From assembly GCA_020633075.1 (NCBI GenBank), contig JACKEI010000003.1, forward strand, positions 248,001-312,000: a stretch of 64,000 nucleotides of DNA, read 5' to 3'. This stretch comes from Sandaracinaceae bacterium. GTDB taxonomy: Bacteria; Myxococcota_A; Polyangia; Polyangiales; Houyiibacteriaceae. The notes under the pieces were generated by a model. That model searched no databases. It was given only the letters and a program-made list of their open reading frames with translations, and was not told the DNA's origin. The position numbers and the translations under genes were made by a program. Below, piece after piece: positions 17,152 through 27,201 of this stretch; the stretch's first letter is position 1, and the number at the start of each line of letters is the position of its first letter.

Positions 17152-19110
17152 TCAGGTCTCGATGGCCCGCACGAGCTCGCACGAGAGCGCGAGGAAGAGC
17201 GCTCGGTACGCGTCGTCGGCGTCGCCCCCCTCGGCTGCGTGGCGCTCGATCAACATGCGCGGCGTGGCGTCGCCCTTCACCCGCGCCAGCACCTGCTCCC
17301 ACGCCTCGGGCAGGGTGAAGCCCAGCGCGGGCACCGGCGGGGAATCCACGCGGGCGACGACGCGCTCTTCGAACGGGAGCAGGGCCGCGAGCAGCTCGCG
17401 CACGTCGGCCAGGGCCACGGCCTCACGCAGCAGCTCGAGCGGGTCGATACCCAGCGGGAAGGTCTCCTCGTGGGAGCGCAGGTCCGGCACGAAGGCCCAC
17501 TCCCCCGCGCGCCAGCGGAAGGCCTCCAGCAGACGCCACTTCACCTGGCTGGCGATGACGCGGAAGAGCTCCACCGGCCGCAGGATACCCAGCCCCACCA
17601 GCGCGTCACCGATGCGCCCGCCGTAGCGCGGGAGCAGCGCGAGGGCCATCTCCACCTCCATGCGCAGGCACTGTCCGTGGGAGACCAGGTACTCCCCCAG
17701 CAGCTCGCGTGACTCGGTGGAGGCCACGTACTCGGGGCGCCCGCCCACGAAGTAGATCTTCTTGCGACGCTGACCGTCGAAGAGGTGCAACACGCCCGTG
17801 CGTCGCCCCGTGTAGATGCGGAAGAAGAGGGGCACCAGCCGGGTGACGCCCAGGGGGCCGCGCTGCTCTGCGTGTTCCAGCTCCGTGAGCTCCCACTGCA
17901 GCGCCGGGGACGTGACGAAGCGGGTGAACTCGGGCAGGCGCGAGATGGAGTCGAAGGCGTCCTCCTCCTTCGAGACGCGCGTGCGTGCGTCGATCTGCCC
18001 GCTGGTCACGAGCTCCACCAGCTTGGGGAACGAGAAGGGGCCGCGGATGACGCCGTCCGCGTCGAGCACGCGGTAGATCTCGGGTGAGGTGAGCGCAGAC
18101 TTCGCGGCGTCGACCTCGGTGCGCAGCTCCATCTCGCTGGTGTCGAAGAGGTTGGTGTCACCGGGCACGTGGTCGGGGTCGCTGCTGCTGAGGGGGCTGA
18201 TGGGCAGGCGCTCGATCAGCGCCGCCAGGCGCGCCGGCCCGTGCGCCATGCCGCGCTGCCGCATGATCTCGGAGCAGCGGTGGGCGAACGCCCCAGCGCT
18301 CAGGCGGTCGCGGGGCTGCCGGGCCAGGGCGGCCACCAGCAGCTCGCGCACGTCGCGTGGGATCTGGCGGTCGCTGGCGGTCAGCGCCCCCAGGTTCACG
18401 TCGCGAATCTGGAGCAGGATCTCGATGTCGCTGTTGCCCCGGAAGAGGGGCGCCAAGAGCAGCAGCTCCGCGAACACGGTCGCCAGCGTGAACACGTCGC
18501 TGCGGGCGTCCACGCGCTGCCCCACCACCTGCTCCGGCGACATGTAGCCGAGCTTGCCGCGCACCTGCCCGGAGCGCGTCTGCGGCAGCCGGAGGGCGGC
18601 GGTGGCGATGCCGAAGTCGGTCAGCTTCACGTGCCCAGTGCGGGTCAGCAGGATGTTGGCCGGGCTGACGTCGCGGTGGACGATGTGCAGGGACTCGCCG
18701 CGCTCGTTGCGAAGATTGTGAGCGAAATCCAGGGCTTCGGCCGTCTGGGCGGCGATGTGCAGCGCCACGTCGAGGGGCACGCGCCCCTGCGCTGCCGCGG
18801 CGTTCAGGAGGCGGTGCACCGTGGTCCCCTCGATCAGCTCCATGGCCAGGAAGAGCGCGCCGTCCGCTTCGCCGAAGTCGAAGACCTGCACCACGTGGGG
18901 GTGGGAGACGCGCACGGCCAGCTGCGCCTCCGCCACGAAGAGCTCCACGAACTCGGGATCCCCGGCGAATTGAGGGAGGATGCGCTTCAGCGCGACGCGC
19001 TTCTTGAAGCCGCGGGTGCCCTCCCGAGTGGCCACGAACACCTCCGCCATGCCGCCCGTCGCGAGCCGTCGCTCGACGAGATAAGGGCCGATGCGCTTGG
19101 GGGTGGCCAC
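17152..19110 (-). CDS. Ser/Thr protein kinase with GYF-like and PATAN (DUF4388) region
   Basis: A 652-residue soluble kinase. The catalytic domain covers residues 10-280: Gly loop LATGGMAEVF, K42 (ALKRI), HRD D147 (VHRDVSPANILL), DFG 165-167 and GYMSPEQ. It is followed by a GYF-2-like segment (YRVLDADGVIRGPFSFPKLV, about 345-395) and a PATAN/DUF4388-type region (about 420-560: GVTRLVPLFFRIYTGRRTGV, LHLFDGQRRKKIYFVGGRPE). There is no membrane segment. It is first in an operon with the LytS kinase (4 nt gap) and LytTR regulator, which suggests cross-talk between Hanks-type and two-component phosphorylation (inference). The divergent kinase starts 83 nt upstream. Confidence 0.9.
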   Translation of the reverse strand: MATPKRIGPYLVERRLATGGMAEVFVATREGTRGFKKRVALKRILPQFAGDPEFVELFVAEAQLAVRVSHPHVVQVFDFGEADGALFLAMELIEGTTVHRLLNAAAAQGRVPLDVALHIAAQTAEALDFAHNLRNERGESLHIVHRDVSPANILLTRTGHVKLTDFGIATAALRLPQTRSGQVRGKLGYMSPEQVVGQRVDARSDVFTLATVFAELLLLAPLFRGNSDIEILLQIRDVNLGALTASDRQIPRDVRELLVAALARQPRDRLSAGAFAHRCSEIMRQRGMAHGPARLAALIERLPISPLSSSDPDHVPGDTNLFDTSEMELRTEVDAAKSALTSPEIYRVLDADGVIRGPFSFPKLVELVTSGQIDARTRVSKEEDAFDSISRLPEFTRFVTSPALQWELTELEHAEQRGPLGVTRLVPLFFRIYTGRRTGVLHLFDGQRRKKIYFVGGRPEYVASTESRELLGEYLVSHGQCLRMEVEMALALLPRYGGRIGDALVGLGILRPVELFRVIASQVKWRLLEAFRWRAGEWAFVPDLRSHEETFPLGIDPLELLREAVALADVRELLAALLPFEERVVARVDSPPVPALGFTLPEAWEQVLARVKGDATPRMLIERHAAEGGDADDAYRALFLALSCELVRAIET

Positions 19111-19193
19111 AGAGCTACCGTGAATCGAGGTGCCCTAGGATTGCAAGGAGAGAGACATCCAAGTTGGAGTATGTGTATGCTGGCCCGGCCCAG

Positions 19194-20876
<1,683 letters not shown>

Positions 20877-20950
20877 GGACGGGCTCGCGGCCGAGGAGCG
20901 CGGGCTCGTGAGCGGGCGGTTGCCGGTGGCAGGGCAGCCGGCCCGGCGCG

Positions 20951-22474
20951 TCAGGCCTCCGCTGCGCTCACCTTCACGGGCATCCCGAAGACCTCCGTGA
21001 AGAGGTCGCCCTTGCGCTCGGCGGTCCACAGCTCGAGCGACGCGTCCTCGCTGGCGCCCACTGTGATCTGCAGAGTCTTGTTGCTCAGGTCCACGCTGAG
21101 CTGCTCCACCTTGCTGCGGTGGCCGCGGTCGAGCGCGTCGGCGATGCGCAGGATGGCGGCCAGGCGCCGCACCCGCTCGCGGGTGTCTTCGTCCAGCGCC
21201 TTGAACTTGGCGTGCCGCGTGGTGGGAAAGGAGCGGCGGTGGTAGCGCGCCACCTGGGCGATGACCTTGCGGCGCTCGAAGGGGAGGCCCATGACCTCGC
21301 TCGACTCGATGATGTACTCCGAGTGCTTGTGGTGGCCCGAGGGGTTCAGGAAGTCGCCCACGTCGTGCAGCAGCGCCGCCAACCGCAGCATGGAGCGGTC
21401 TTCTTCCGAGAGGCCGTGCAGCGTCTGCGTGGCGTCGAAGAGCTCGAGCGCGAGCGCGCTGACCCGCATGGCGTGGCGCTCGTCGAAGTGGTAGCGGCGG
21501 CCCAGCTGAAGCCCGGCGGCCAGCAGCTTGTCGCGCTCCGTGCTGTAGTCCCAGACCCGGTAGTGCTTGGCGATGAGCTCCGTGAGGATGCCGTCCTTCA
21601 CGCCCACGCCCGGCGCCACGATGCGGTTGACCTTGGAGAGGCTCGCGATGCGCGTGACCACCTGCAGCGCGGGCACGATGACGTCCGCGCGGTCGGGCTT
21701 GATGGTGTAGCGCCGCTCGCGCTTCTTGGCGCTCATCCCGCTCATGGTGGTGAGCATGGTCTTGGCCTTGGCGATGTCGATGGTGGGCTGCCCCGCGATG
21801 GACTCCTTGGCCGGGCACAGCTTGGCGATGGCCTCGAGGTTGCCGCCCGTGCCGACCACGGCGTCCCACTTGCGCAGGCGCAGGTCCTTGCGGTGCGGCT
21901 CGAGGACGCGGTCCAGGTACTCCCGCACCAGCTTCTCTTGCTTGGGCGTGACCACGCCGTCGCCGTCCAAGAAGGCCTCCAGCAGGCGTACGGTGCCGAT
22001 GGGGAGCGAGAAGCAGAAGTCGGTCTGCTCGTTCTCGATGTGCGTCACCTCGAGGCTGCCGCCGCCGAGGTCCATCAGGAGCGCGTACTCGCCCAGCACC
22101 ATCTTGCTGCGCACGGCCATGGTGACCAGGCGCGCCTCCTCGGCCCCGTCGATGGGGCTGAGGGTGAGCCCGGCCTCGTCACGGATGCGGTCGATCAGCA
22201 CGCGCCCGTTCTTGGCGCCGCGCGCCGAGGCCGTGACCACGGCGCGGTAGTTCTGGACGTCGGCTTCGTCCATGGCGTCCGCGAAGAAGCGCATGGTCTC
22301 CACGGCTTGGTCGATGACGGCCGGGTCCAGGCTGCCCGTCTGGAACACGGAGTGCCCCAAGCGCACCGGGACGCGCTCGCTGCGGAAGGTGCTGACGCGG
22401 TGCGGGTCGGTCGCCTGCGCGATCTGGAGACGCATGGCGTTGGAGCCCACGTCGATGGCGGCGAAGAGCGGCAT
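20951..22474 (-). CDS. ppx: Exopolyphosphatase / guanosine pentaphosphate phosphatase (Ppx/GppA)
   Basis: A 507-residue enzyme of the ASKHA superfamily that removes terminal phosphate from polyphosphate or pppGpp. Visible motifs: AIDVGSNAMRLQIA at the N-terminus, MDLGGGSLEVTHIE (about 147), VVGTGGNLEAIAKL (about 215) and APGVGVKDGI. The C-terminal third carries an HD-type domain (LAALLHDVGDFLNPSGHHKH), giving the full Ppx length. It converges with the coiled-coil kinase (74 nt between stops) and shares its strand with the FG-GAP lipoprotein whose stop lies 70 nt upstream. Its location beside kinases fits stringent or polyphosphate stress control, but regulation is not visible. Confidence 0.9.
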   Translation of the reverse strand: MPLFAAIDVGSNAMRLQIAQATDPHRVSTFRSERVPVRLGHSVFQTGSLDPAVIDQAVETMRFFADAMDEADVQNYRAVVTASARGAKNGRVLIDRIRDEAGLTLSPIDGAEEARLVTMAVRSKMVLGEYALLMDLGGGSLEVTHIENEQTDFCFSLPIGTVRLLEAFLDGDGVVTPKQEKLVREYLDRVLEPHRKDLRLRKWDAVVGTGGNLEAIAKLCPAKESIAGQPTIDIAKAKTMLTTMSGMSAKKRERRYTIKPDRADVIVPALQVVTRIASLSKVNRIVAPGVGVKDGILTELIAKHYRVWDYSTERDKLLAAGLQLGRRYHFDERHAMRVSALALELFDATQTLHGLSEEDRSMLRLAALLHDVGDFLNPSGHHKHSEYIIESSEVMGLPFERRKVIAQVARYHRRSFPTTRHAKFKALDEDTRERVRRLAAILRIADALDRGHRSKVEQLSVDLSNKTLQITVGASEDASLELWTAERKGDLFTEVFGMPVKVSAAEA

Positions 22475-22544
22475 GTGCTCGCGAGTATAGCGATCCGGCC
22501 CCGCAGCGAAACCCTCGCGTCCGCCCTAGAGGGAGCCTGAGCGG

Positions 22545-24221
22545 CTAGGGCACGTAGCCGTCGCGCCGCAAATTGCCGCGCGCGGTGGGCCACGGGAGGC
22601 AGTTGGTGGCGGATCCCGCGACCTCGTAGATCAGCACTTGGCGCTCACGGTCCACGCCGTCCTTCAGGCTGACCACGATCTCCAGCGTGCCGTTGCCGTT
22701 CACGTCCGCGATGGACGGGATGGGCATGGCGCCGCGCTCGGGCAGCGGCAGCTGGTGCAGCAGGTTGCCGCCCGCGTCCAGCACGAAGAGGTGGCTCTCG
22801 TCGTCGTCGGGCGAGTAGCTGGCGAACACCAGCTCGGGCACGCCGTCACCGGACAGGTCCGCCGCGATGACGCCGCCCGTGAGCACCCGGTCGCTCTGCG
22901 TGTAGGCGTACACCCAGAGGCGCTCGCCGCGCGCGTTGATGGCGTGGATGCGGCCGTCGAAGCCGGCGAAGACCACCTCGAGGCCGGCGCTGGACGGGTC
23001 CAGGTCCAGCACGGCCAGGCTGTTGTTCTGTCCCACCACGTTGGTGCCGTCGAAGTCCCAGAGGCCCGCGCGGTAGTCCGGCACGTGGTAGGGCGTGAGC
23101 CAGTTGGCGGGGCGTGTGCCGTCGGGGTTGATCACCCACAGGGCCACGCCCTGCAGGCGGTCGTCCTGCGAGGCGTTCTGCACGGAGCCCAGCACGATGA
23201 GCTCGCGCCCGCCCGCGCCGTCGAGGTTGGCCACCACGGGCGAGCTGTTGGTGAAGTGGGCCTGGAGCGCGGTGCTCTCCTCCTCGGCGTAGCCCTGCTG
23301 GGCCTCGGCGTAGTCATGCAGGAAGCGCACGCCCAGCACCTTGGTGCGGTCGCGGAAGATCGAGGCGGCGTCGAACGCGCGCCCGGTGCCGTCGTGGATG
23401 CTCAGGTAGGCGTTGTCGTGCGGCACCACGATGTCGACGATGTCGTCTCCGTCCAGGTCGCCGAGGCCCACGTTCTGGTCGAAGGCACCCGTGACGTAGC
23501 AGGCGTCGTCGCAGCCGGACGCGCCGGTGGTGTTGGGCGGAAAGCCCGCCACGCTGCTGCCGTTGGCCTCCACGGCGAAGACCACGTCGCGCTGCCCGCC
23601 CCCCTCGAGCCGCTGCGTGGTGGAGGCCACCAGCTCGAAGTCACCGTCGCCGTCGATGTCACCGGCCGCCAGGCTGCGCAGCTCGTCGCGCACGTTGGTG
23701 GGGAAGCCGGGCAGGGTGTTGCCCTGCGCGTCGTACGCGTAGATGCGCCCGCGCGCGGCCACCGCGAACTCGAGCCCGGCGGTGTCCGGCAGCAGGTCCG
23801 CGACCACGGGGCTGCTCCAGATGCGGCCGTCCACCTCGAGCTCGTGCAGCAGCGTGCCGTCGGCGTGCCAGATGAGCACGCGGTCGTGGCGCGGCACGAT
23901 GATCTCCACGACGTCGTCGCCGTCCAGGTCCACCAGCGCGGGCGAGCCCGACCAGCCCTCGCGCCAGCGGTTGAAGAGCGTCCTGACGAGCGTGGGTTCC
24001 GCCACCGTCGCGCTGCCACCGCCAGGCGCGGCCGCGCAGCTGGGCGAGGGCAGGGGGGCGGGCTCGTTGCCCAGCATGCCCGGCCCACCGCCGCCGCCGC
24101 CACCGCAGCTGGCGCAGAGCAGGGCCATGCCGCTCAAGGCGACGAGGCCGCGGAGCGCAGCGGGGCGAGCAGAGCGGGGACGAGCGGTGCGTGACGCGAG
24201 AGGGACGGCGGCGCGAGTCAT
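22545..24221 (-). CDS. FG-GAP/VCBS-repeat lipoprotein
   Basis: A 558-residue surface lipoprotein. MTRAAVPLAS at 24221 gives a signal peptide with lipobox LCASC followed by a Gly run; a start at 24281 is possible. The mature part is a beta-propeller of FG-GAP-like blades with repeated Asp-rich calcium-type loops: ALVDLDGDDVVEIIVP, AAGDIDGDGDFELVAS, GLGDLDGDDIVDIVVP, AADLSGDGVPELVFAS, IADVNGNGTLEIVVS. Such propellers bind proteins or glycans at the cell surface. No enzymatic motif was seen. Confidence 0.85.
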   Translation of the reverse strand: MTRAAVPLASRTARPRSARPAALRGLVALSGMALLCASCGGGGGGGPGMLGNEPAPLPSPSCAAAPGGGSATVAEPTLVRTLFNRWREGWSGSPALVDLDGDDVVEIIVPRHDRVLIWHADGTLLHELEVDGRIWSSPVVADLLPDTAGLEFAVAARGRIYAYDAQGNTLPGFPTNVRDELRSLAAGDIDGDGDFELVASTTQRLEGGGQRDVVFAVEANGSSVAGFPPNTTGASGCDDACYVTGAFDQNVGLGDLDGDDIVDIVVPHDNAYLSIHDGTGRAFDAASIFRDRTKVLGVRFLHDYAEAQQGYAEEESTALQAHFTNSSPVVANLDGAGGRELIVLGSVQNASQDDRLQGVALWVINPDGTRPANWLTPYHVPDYRAGLWDFDGTNVVGQNNSLAVLDLDPSSAGLEVVFAGFDGRIHAINARGERLWVYAYTQSDRVLTGGVIAADLSGDGVPELVFASYSPDDDESHLFVLDAGGNLLHQLPLPERGAMPIPSIADVNGNGTLEIVVSLKDGVDRERQVLIYEVAGSATNCLPWPTARGNLRRDGYVP

Positions 24222-24273
24222 GCGCTTACTCTCACACGCGCGCGCGTCTAGCGGGTAGAGTGGAACGGCCGAT

Positions 24274-24447
24274 ATGCCCACATTCCAGCGGCGTCATCGC
24301 GCGCCACGCGCACCCTGTCTGTTGTTGTGCACGCTCACTGTCGCCGCTGCCGTGGGCTGCGCCTCTCCGGGGCGGGCACCAGGGCACGCACGGCGGGCGC
24401 GACAAGGTCGAGCCCAGGGGATTGACGCCGCCCGGAGCCTGCGTTAA
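24274..24447 (+). CDS. Tiny lipoprotein, possibly truncated
   Basis: A 57-codon frame from ATG 24274 to TAA 24445. It opens with a textbook lipoprotein signal: basic MPTFQRRHRAPRAP, a hydrophobic core LLLCTLTVAAAV and the lipobox VGC at about residue 29. The mature part is only about 28 residues, basic and Gly/Ala-rich. It sits between the FG-GAP lipoprotein start (divergent, 52 nt) and tRNA-Leu. It could be a real mini-lipoprotein or the stump of a longer gene lost at the tRNA-side junction. Confidence 0.45.
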   Translation: MPTFQRRHRAPRAPCLLLCTLTVAAAVGCASPGRAPGHARRARQGRAQGIDAARSLR

Positions 24448-24462
24448 ACCGCTGCTCCCTCT

Positions 24463-24546
<84 letters not shown>

Positions 24547-24557
24547 AGCTTTGATTT

Positions 24558-24590
24558 AGGGCGGTTCCTGCGATGGGGCCGCCCTTTTTC
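24558..24590 (+). terminator. Rho-independent terminator of tRNA-Leu
   Basis: The stem AGGGCGG (24558-24564) pairs perfectly with CCGCCCT (24579-24585) around a 14-nt loop and runs into TTTTTC. It lies 11 nt past the tRNA CCA end. Confidence 0.9.
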
Positions 24591-24624
24591 TTGGGCGCGT
24601 GTCACCGAAGGCGCAACCACGAGG

Positions 24625-24813
24625 ATGCTGTGGGCCGCAAGATGGCCGACCAAGCCAAGCACCTGGATCCAGCGCTTCGGCGGCGCCCTCAACCTCAGCG
24701 TCCACTTCCACGCCCTCTACACAGACGGCGCCTTCTACGAGCGCAGCGACGGGCAGGTGGTCTCCGCCAGGCGGCGGAAAACGTGGGCGTGCACGCTCGA
24801 GCTTTTCGGCTAG
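24625..24813 (+). pseudogene. Fragment of an IS91-family (Y2 rolling-circle) transposase
   Basis: About 62 codons remain. GGALNLSVHFHALYTDGAF is the diagnostic stretch of IS91/IS801-type transposases (family form: RFGSALNLNxHFHxLxLDGVY), preceding the Y2 tyrosines that are missing here. The frame ends in SDGQ plus an unrelated tail. No start, catalytic tyrosines or zinc-ribbon N-terminus remain, so it cannot be active. It follows the tRNA-Leu terminator directly and marks the left side of the accessory region. Confidence 0.7.
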
Positions 24814-24821
24814 GCTGCCGC

Positions 24822-25397
24822 ATGGAGTTGAGGACGCCTGGCCGCCGCGTGGTCGAGACTGTGTTCGGGGGGCTGTGGCTCGTGCTCGTCGGGTGCAGCA
24901 CGGCCAGTGCCCAGCAGGTGGACGCAGACAACCGGGCTGGTGATCGCGACCGAGGAGACGCCTCGGCCACGTCCGACCCGGCGCCGGTTGCGCTCCAGCT
25001 CGAGCCCCCTGCGCTCGCGAGCGTGGGTCCCGGGGCCCGGGCGGCGCTCAACCTCGAGGTCGTGGGGTGGACCGTCGCGTTCAGCTCGGTACCCGCCGTG
25101 CTGTTCGCCATCACACCCTTCAACTGCCGCTTGGGCCGCGGAGGGCGTGGCTCCTCGCTGACTCCCGGGGTCGTGGCCGGCATCACCATCGGTGTGGGTG
25201 CCGTCCTCGCCATCGTTGGAACGATCCTCCGGGCCCGCAGGATGCGGGGCATCCCCCGAACGCGGATGATGCAGCGCCAAGCCCTCTACCGCGCGCCCTG
25301 GGCGCGTGGGGTGGGCCTCACTGCCCTGTCCCTGGGCACCGCCATCGGCACCTCGTACGCGACTGCCCTGCCCATCGCCGACCAGTGTCTGGATTGA
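24822..25397 (+). CDS. Membrane protein with N-terminal signal segment, unknown function
   Basis: A 191-residue protein from ATG 24822. Residues 1-32 look like a signal peptide (VVETVFGGLWLVLVGCSTASA then QQVDAD), possibly a lipobox at VGC. An acidic/Pro linker follows, then two or three hydrophobic segments: NLEVVGWTVAFSSVPAVLFA, VVAGITIGVGAVLAIVGTIL, and GLTALSLGTAIGTS near the end. The pattern resembles small myxobacterial envelope proteins with a late hydrophobic hairpin. It is sandwiched between two mobile-element fragments, so it may be cargo. Family unknown. Confidence 0.65.
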   Translation: MELRTPGRRVVETVFGGLWLVLVGCSTASAQQVDADNRAGDRDRGDASATSDPAPVALQLEPPALASVGPGARAALNLEVVGWTVAFSSVPAVLFAITPFNCRLGRGGRGSSLTPGVVAGITIGVGAVLAIVGTILRARRMRGIPRTRMMQRQALYRAPWARGVGLTALSLGTAIGTSYATALPIADQCLD

Positions 25398-25398
25398 T

Positions 25399-25523
25399 CT
25401 TGACCGTGCCACGCGCCCCAGCGTCGATGGGCCTCGCGACCGCGCCCTCGTCTTGCTGCTCTACGGCTCGGGGCTGCGCATCTCCGAAGCGCTGTCGCTG
25501 ACGACCACCGACGTGGACGCCGG
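25399..25523 (+). pseudogene. Fragment of a tyrosine recombinase/integrase
   Basis: About 42 codons (frame of position 25399) read DLDRATRPSVDGPRDRALVL then LLYGSGLRISEALSLTTTDV. This is box A of XerC/phage-integrase proteins, where the Arg of GLRISE is the first catalytic residue. The rest of the catalytic domain (H-x-x-R, Tyr) is absent: homology stops exactly where the long dispersed repeat begins at 25524. Tyrosine recombinases of this kind accompany some IS91-type elements, matching the neighbouring fragment. It is not functional. Confidence 0.7.
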
Positions 25524-25861
25524 GTGGCGCTCGTGCGTCCGGCGATGCCGCAGTGGCGCGCAGGTGCAACAGGCGGCGGCGACCCGGTGGATCTCACCTG
25601 GCGGGCTCCCCGCACCCGGAAACGTCCCGTCCCAAGCACCCGCCGCAGCCTCGTTGCCGCGCGGTGCCCGCCGCGACTTGCCCGTGGCCGAGCGCTCACG
25701 CCTGGGTGATGCTCCGCGGCTCCGTTCAACGGCGCCTCAGCGAGCCGCGCCTCTCCCGCGCTGGACGTCCTGCCGCCTGCGCGGGGCGCGCTTCACCGAA
25801 TCGCTATTACTCATGTGAACTCCTCGGACACGGGTGAGCATGCTTCATGGTGATTATGGGC
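25524..25861 (+). repeat. Dispersed repeat, long form (copy A)
   Basis: This 338-bp copy is the most complete one. It aligns without gaps to 34853-35071 plus 37488-37606 (copy split by IS66), and its last 233 bp align without gaps to 38364-38596. The last 39 bp (25823-25861), from CTCGGACACGGG to TATGGGC, are the core shared by all six copies. A CATG-CTT-CATG mini-palindrome lies in the core. It directly follows the integrase fragment and directly precedes a truncated gene. Confidence 0.85.
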
Positions 25862-26042
25862 TTCGCACGACATCCTAGAGAAGTCCGTGGACCTGAGCGT
25901 GGCCGCCTTCGCCGAGCTGCACGACTGCGTACACGGAAAGGGGATCGCGCTGGGCTGCAACGTAGAGTGCGTGTCGCGGGCCAAGGCCGAGATCGACGCG
26001 TCGGTGGACATGGTGCAGCGCTTGGCCGCCATCGTACGCTGA
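25854..26042 (+). pseudogene. 3' remnant of an unrecognised gene
   Basis: An open frame without a start runs to TGA at 26040. It reads ILEKSVDLSVAAFAELHDCV then GKGIALGCNVECVSRAKAEI and DASVDMVQRLAAIVR, which looks like genuine helical protein C-terminus. The upstream part is replaced at 25861 by the end of the dispersed repeat, so the repeat (or the element that carried it) removed the 5' part of the gene. I do not recognise the family. Confidence 0.5.
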
Positions 26043-26080
26043 GCCGCGATGCCTGACGCCGCGGTGCTACGGTGGGCTGT

Positions 26081-26959
26081 ATGACGCGACACATCCTTGT
26101 GACTGGGGCGAACGGGACGGTCGGACGTGAGGTCGCGCGCAGTCTCGCGCGGCTGCGCCAGACGGTCCCCATGGAGGTCCTGGTGGGCCTCCGTTCCGAC
26201 TTGGCGACGCTGCCGGAGGGCGTCACCCCGCGGCGCTTCGACTTCCGCGACGAAGCCTCGATGGCCGCCGCCTTCGAGGGCGTGGACGCGTTCTTCTTCA
26301 TGACCCCGCTGATCGAGGACCAGCTTGCGCTCAGCCGGCGCGCGCTCGACATCGCGCTCGCGGCGGGCGTGACTCAGGTGGTGCGCCTGTCTTCACGCTC
26401 GGCCGAGTGGGACTTCGAGTCCGAGCTCCGCGCCTGGCACCGCGAGATCGACGCGGACGTCGCCGCCCGCGCACGGCGGTACACCATCCTCCGGCCCTGC
26501 TCGTTCATGCAGAACTTCCTCACGCACCAAGCGGAGGGCATCCGCGCCCACGGGCGCGTTGCGCTTCCTATCGGGGAAGCACGCCTGCCGTACATCGACG
26601 CGCGGGACATCGCGGACGTCGCCGCGGCGGCGTTCCACGAGCCCGACGTTCACCACGGGCGCACGTACGTGCTCACAGGCCCAGCGGCGCTCGACATGCA
26701 CGCCGTGGCCGCGGCGTTCGGCGCCGCGCGGGGGGCGCCCGTGCGGTATGTCGCCGTGGACCCCGACAAGGCCGCCGCCGGGATGCGCGCTTCCGCCATG
26801 CCCGCGTGGCTGGTGGACTCCGCGCTGCGTGTGCACGAGCGCACTCGCGCAGGGCTCGAGGCCGGCACCACGCTGGACGTCGAGCGCGTGCTGGGGCGCC
26901 CTGCCCGCAGCATCCACGACTACGCCCGCGACCACGCGGCGCTGCTGCGCGAGGCGTGA
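26081..26959 (+). CDS. NmrA-like NAD(P)-binding oxidoreductase
   Basis: A 292-residue Rossmann protein. The dinucleotide motif is ILVTGANGTVGREVARSLAR at residues 5-24; DFRDEASMAAAFEGVDAFFF follows, then VVRLSSRSAEWDFESELRAW and YTILRPCSFMQNFL, as in the NmrA/YtfG (atypical SDR) group. These proteins are NAD(P)H-quinone or azoreductases or redox-sensing regulators. ATG 26081 is 38 nt after the previous gene remnant. It looks intact and is the first complete enzyme gene after the tRNA-side debris. Confidence 0.85.
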   Translation: MTRHILVTGANGTVGREVARSLARLRQTVPMEVLVGLRSDLATLPEGVTPRRFDFRDEASMAAAFEGVDAFFFMTPLIEDQLALSRRALDIALAAGVTQVVRLSSRSAEWDFESELRAWHREIDADVAARARRYTILRPCSFMQNFLTHQAEGIRAHGRVALPIGEARLPYIDARDIADVAAAAFHEPDVHHGRTYVLTGPAALDMHAVAAAFGAARGAPVRYVAVDPDKAAAGMRASAMPAWLVDSALRVHERTRAGLEAGTTLDVERVLGRPARSIHDYARDHAALLREA

Positions 26960-27135
26960 AAACCCCGCCCTCGAGCTCCTCGAGCGCGACACGGGGCACG
27001 CGGACGCTGCGGTGCGATCAGCCGCGTGCGTGGGCCGCGCATACCAGGGGCCGCGCCCTGGTGTTTCGCCCCGCGTTCGAGCACGTGCGGCGCGCGCTGG
27101 CGACCAGCGCCACGGGTGCATGAGACGAAACCCAC

Positions 27136-27195
27136 GCTTTAGTTTCGTGAGCACGACTGGGACGTCTTGCACAAAACTAAAGCGAGACTTAATGT
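27136..27195 (+). promoter_or_regulatory. abiE promoter with inverted-repeat operator
   Basis: An inverted repeat, GCTTTAGTTTCGTG (27136-27149) and CACAAAACTAAAGC (27170-27183), has one mismatch in 14 bp; arm centres are 34 bp apart, about three helical turns. The right arm overlaps a sigma70-type promoter TTGCAC (27167-27172), 17-bp spacer, TAATGT (27190-27195). AbiEi antitoxins are known to repress their operon through such inverted repeats. Transcription would begin near 27202, the likely GTG start. The rest of the 242-bp gap after 26959 shows nothing else. Confidence 0.7.
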
Positions 27196-27201
27196 TTGTG
27201 T

